Shown here piece after piece: positions 5,820 to 6,125 of a stretch of DNA of 6,125 nucleotides. Under the pieces are notes generated by a model. That model saw only the letters and a list, made by a program, of their open reading frames with translations. It was not told where the DNA came from and did not search any database. Numbering within the stretch: the first letter of the stretch is position 1; each line of letters begins with the position of its first letter. The translations under genes were made by a program, and so were the position numbers. Source of the stretch: Sulfurimonadaceae bacterium (GTDB lineage Bacteria > Campylobacterota > Campylobacteria > Campylobacterales > Sulfurimonadaceae); NCBI GenBank assembly GCA_030610325.1, contig JAUWRZ010000136.1, forward strand, positions 1 through 6,125, written 5' to 3'.

Positions 5820-6092
5820 ATGGACTTGTATAGATGGAATGAGGATAAAAACAGTATTTTAAAGTCGACAAGAGGCTTTAGTTTTGATGATGTAGTGGAG
5901 GAACTCACAAAAAATGGTGTTCTTGACAACTATAAACATCCAAATACTGAAAAATATCCAAATCAATATATCTACGTCATCTCACTTGGTGGATATGTCC
6001 ATTATATACCGTATGTATACGACGGAGAAGATATATTTTTAAAAAACGTCATACCAAGCAGGGTGTTAAATAAGAAGTATGATAAGGAGTAA
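5820..6092 (+). CDS. BrnT-like toxin of a type II toxin-antitoxin pair
   Basis: This small protein of 90 residues resembles the BrnT-like toxin group, whose characterised member has a RelE-type RNase fold and is neutralised by an antitoxin encoded downstream. Family marks are the N-terminal YRWNEDKN (4-11), RGFSFDDVVEEL (18-29), the HPNTEKYPNQ segment (40-49), two beta-strand-like stretches (50-55, 59-67) and IPSRVLNKKY near the end. The start is uncertain: AAAGG directly abuts the ATG at 5820, while a TTG at 5826 (88 residues) has AAGGA five bases upstream. Alignment with remembered relatives, which carry the Trp at position 6, favours the ATG. The gene is about 33% GC (79 of 240 bases at 5821-6060) against about 52% in sampled rows of the upstream gene, suggesting acquisition by transfer. 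RNase activity is inferred from the family only. Confidence 0.72.
   Translation: MDLYRWNEDKNSILKSTRGFSFDDVVEELTKNGVLDNYKHPNTEKYPNQYIYVISLGGYVHYIPYVYDGEDIFLKNVIPSRVLNKKYDKE
6084..6089 (+). promoter_or_regulatory. Strong ribosome binding site of the antitoxin gene
   Basis: AAGGAG overlaps the end of the toxin gene and ends six bases before the ATG at 6096. It is much better placed than the toxin's own site, which fits a need for more antitoxin than toxin. Confidence 0.7.
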
Positions 6093-6095
6093 GTG

Positions 6096-6125
6096 ATGAC
6101 ATATACGGATGATGAACTTGAGATC
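6096..6125 (+). CDS. Start of probable antitoxin gene, cut by the window edge
   Basis: Ten codons are visible (MTYTDDELEI), starting three bases after the toxin stop with AAGGAG six bases upstream. Position directly after a BrnT-like toxin, and an acidic start similar to remembered small antitoxins of this pairing, suggest a CopG/ribbon-helix-helix type antitoxin. The DNA-binding part would lie outside the window, so the family cannot be verified here. Confidence 0.6.
   Translation, partial: MTYTDDELEI

Noticed and set aside
1..6125. CRISPR array, insertion sequence, tRNA or rRNA
   Set aside because: No regularly spaced direct repeats, transposase, or RNA gene sequence is visible; the genes are densely packed protein-coding genes.

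Overview
The window looks like part of a chromosome of a Campylobacterota bacterium (formerly Epsilonproteobacteria). The main reason is the tightly packed plus-strand order Nif3-like protein, coiled-coil zinc-ribbon protein, WaaA (Kdo transferase), RluA-family pseudouridine synthase. From memory this is the order of HP0959-HP0956 in Helicobacter pylori and Cj0705-Cj0708 in Campylobacter jejuni. The zinc-ribbon protein resembles HP0958, and the N-carbamoylputrescine amidase fits the agmatine route to putrescine used in this phylum. Three 60-base rows counted in the RluA-family gene are about 52% GC, which suits a Sulfurovum- or Sulfuricurvum-like genome better than Helicobacter or Campylobacter. 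That genus-level guess is inference.

Layout, all genes on the plus strand: (1) 2-646, the 3' three quarters of an N-carbamoylputrescine amidase gene. (2) A 68-base gap with a consensus -10 box, followed by a new unit: a membrane-anchored TPR protein (715-1287), a NYN/PIN-like putative RNase with a C-terminal OST-HTH-like domain (1284-2024) and a Nif3-family metal protein (2021-2743). These are joined by two ATGA start/stop overlaps. (3) A 59-base gap with a -10-like box just upstream, then the zinc-ribbon protein (2803-3528), waaA starting with TTG directly after the previous stop (3529-4698), and the RluA-family gene overlapping waaA by 14 bases (4685-5632). (4) A 187-base AT-rich gap with several inverted repeats and an extended -10 promoter. 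(5) A BrnT-like toxin gene (5820-6092) and the first ten codons of its likely antitoxin (6096 onward), cut by the window edge.

Genes 2 to 4 and 5 to 7 look like one or two co-transcribed housekeeping operons covering RNA metabolism (NYN RNase, pseudouridine synthase, and a zinc-ribbon protein whose H. pylori relative binds mRNA and the sigma-54 factor) and lipopolysaccharide core synthesis (WaaA). The end of the window differs: about 33% GC over the toxin gene, its own promoter and operator-like repeats, as expected of a horizontally acquired toxin-antitoxin module inserted next to a conserved operon. I see no clearly new system. The points most worth checking are the TPR/NYN-OST-HTH/Nif3 coupling and the structured regulatory region of the toxin-antitoxin pair.
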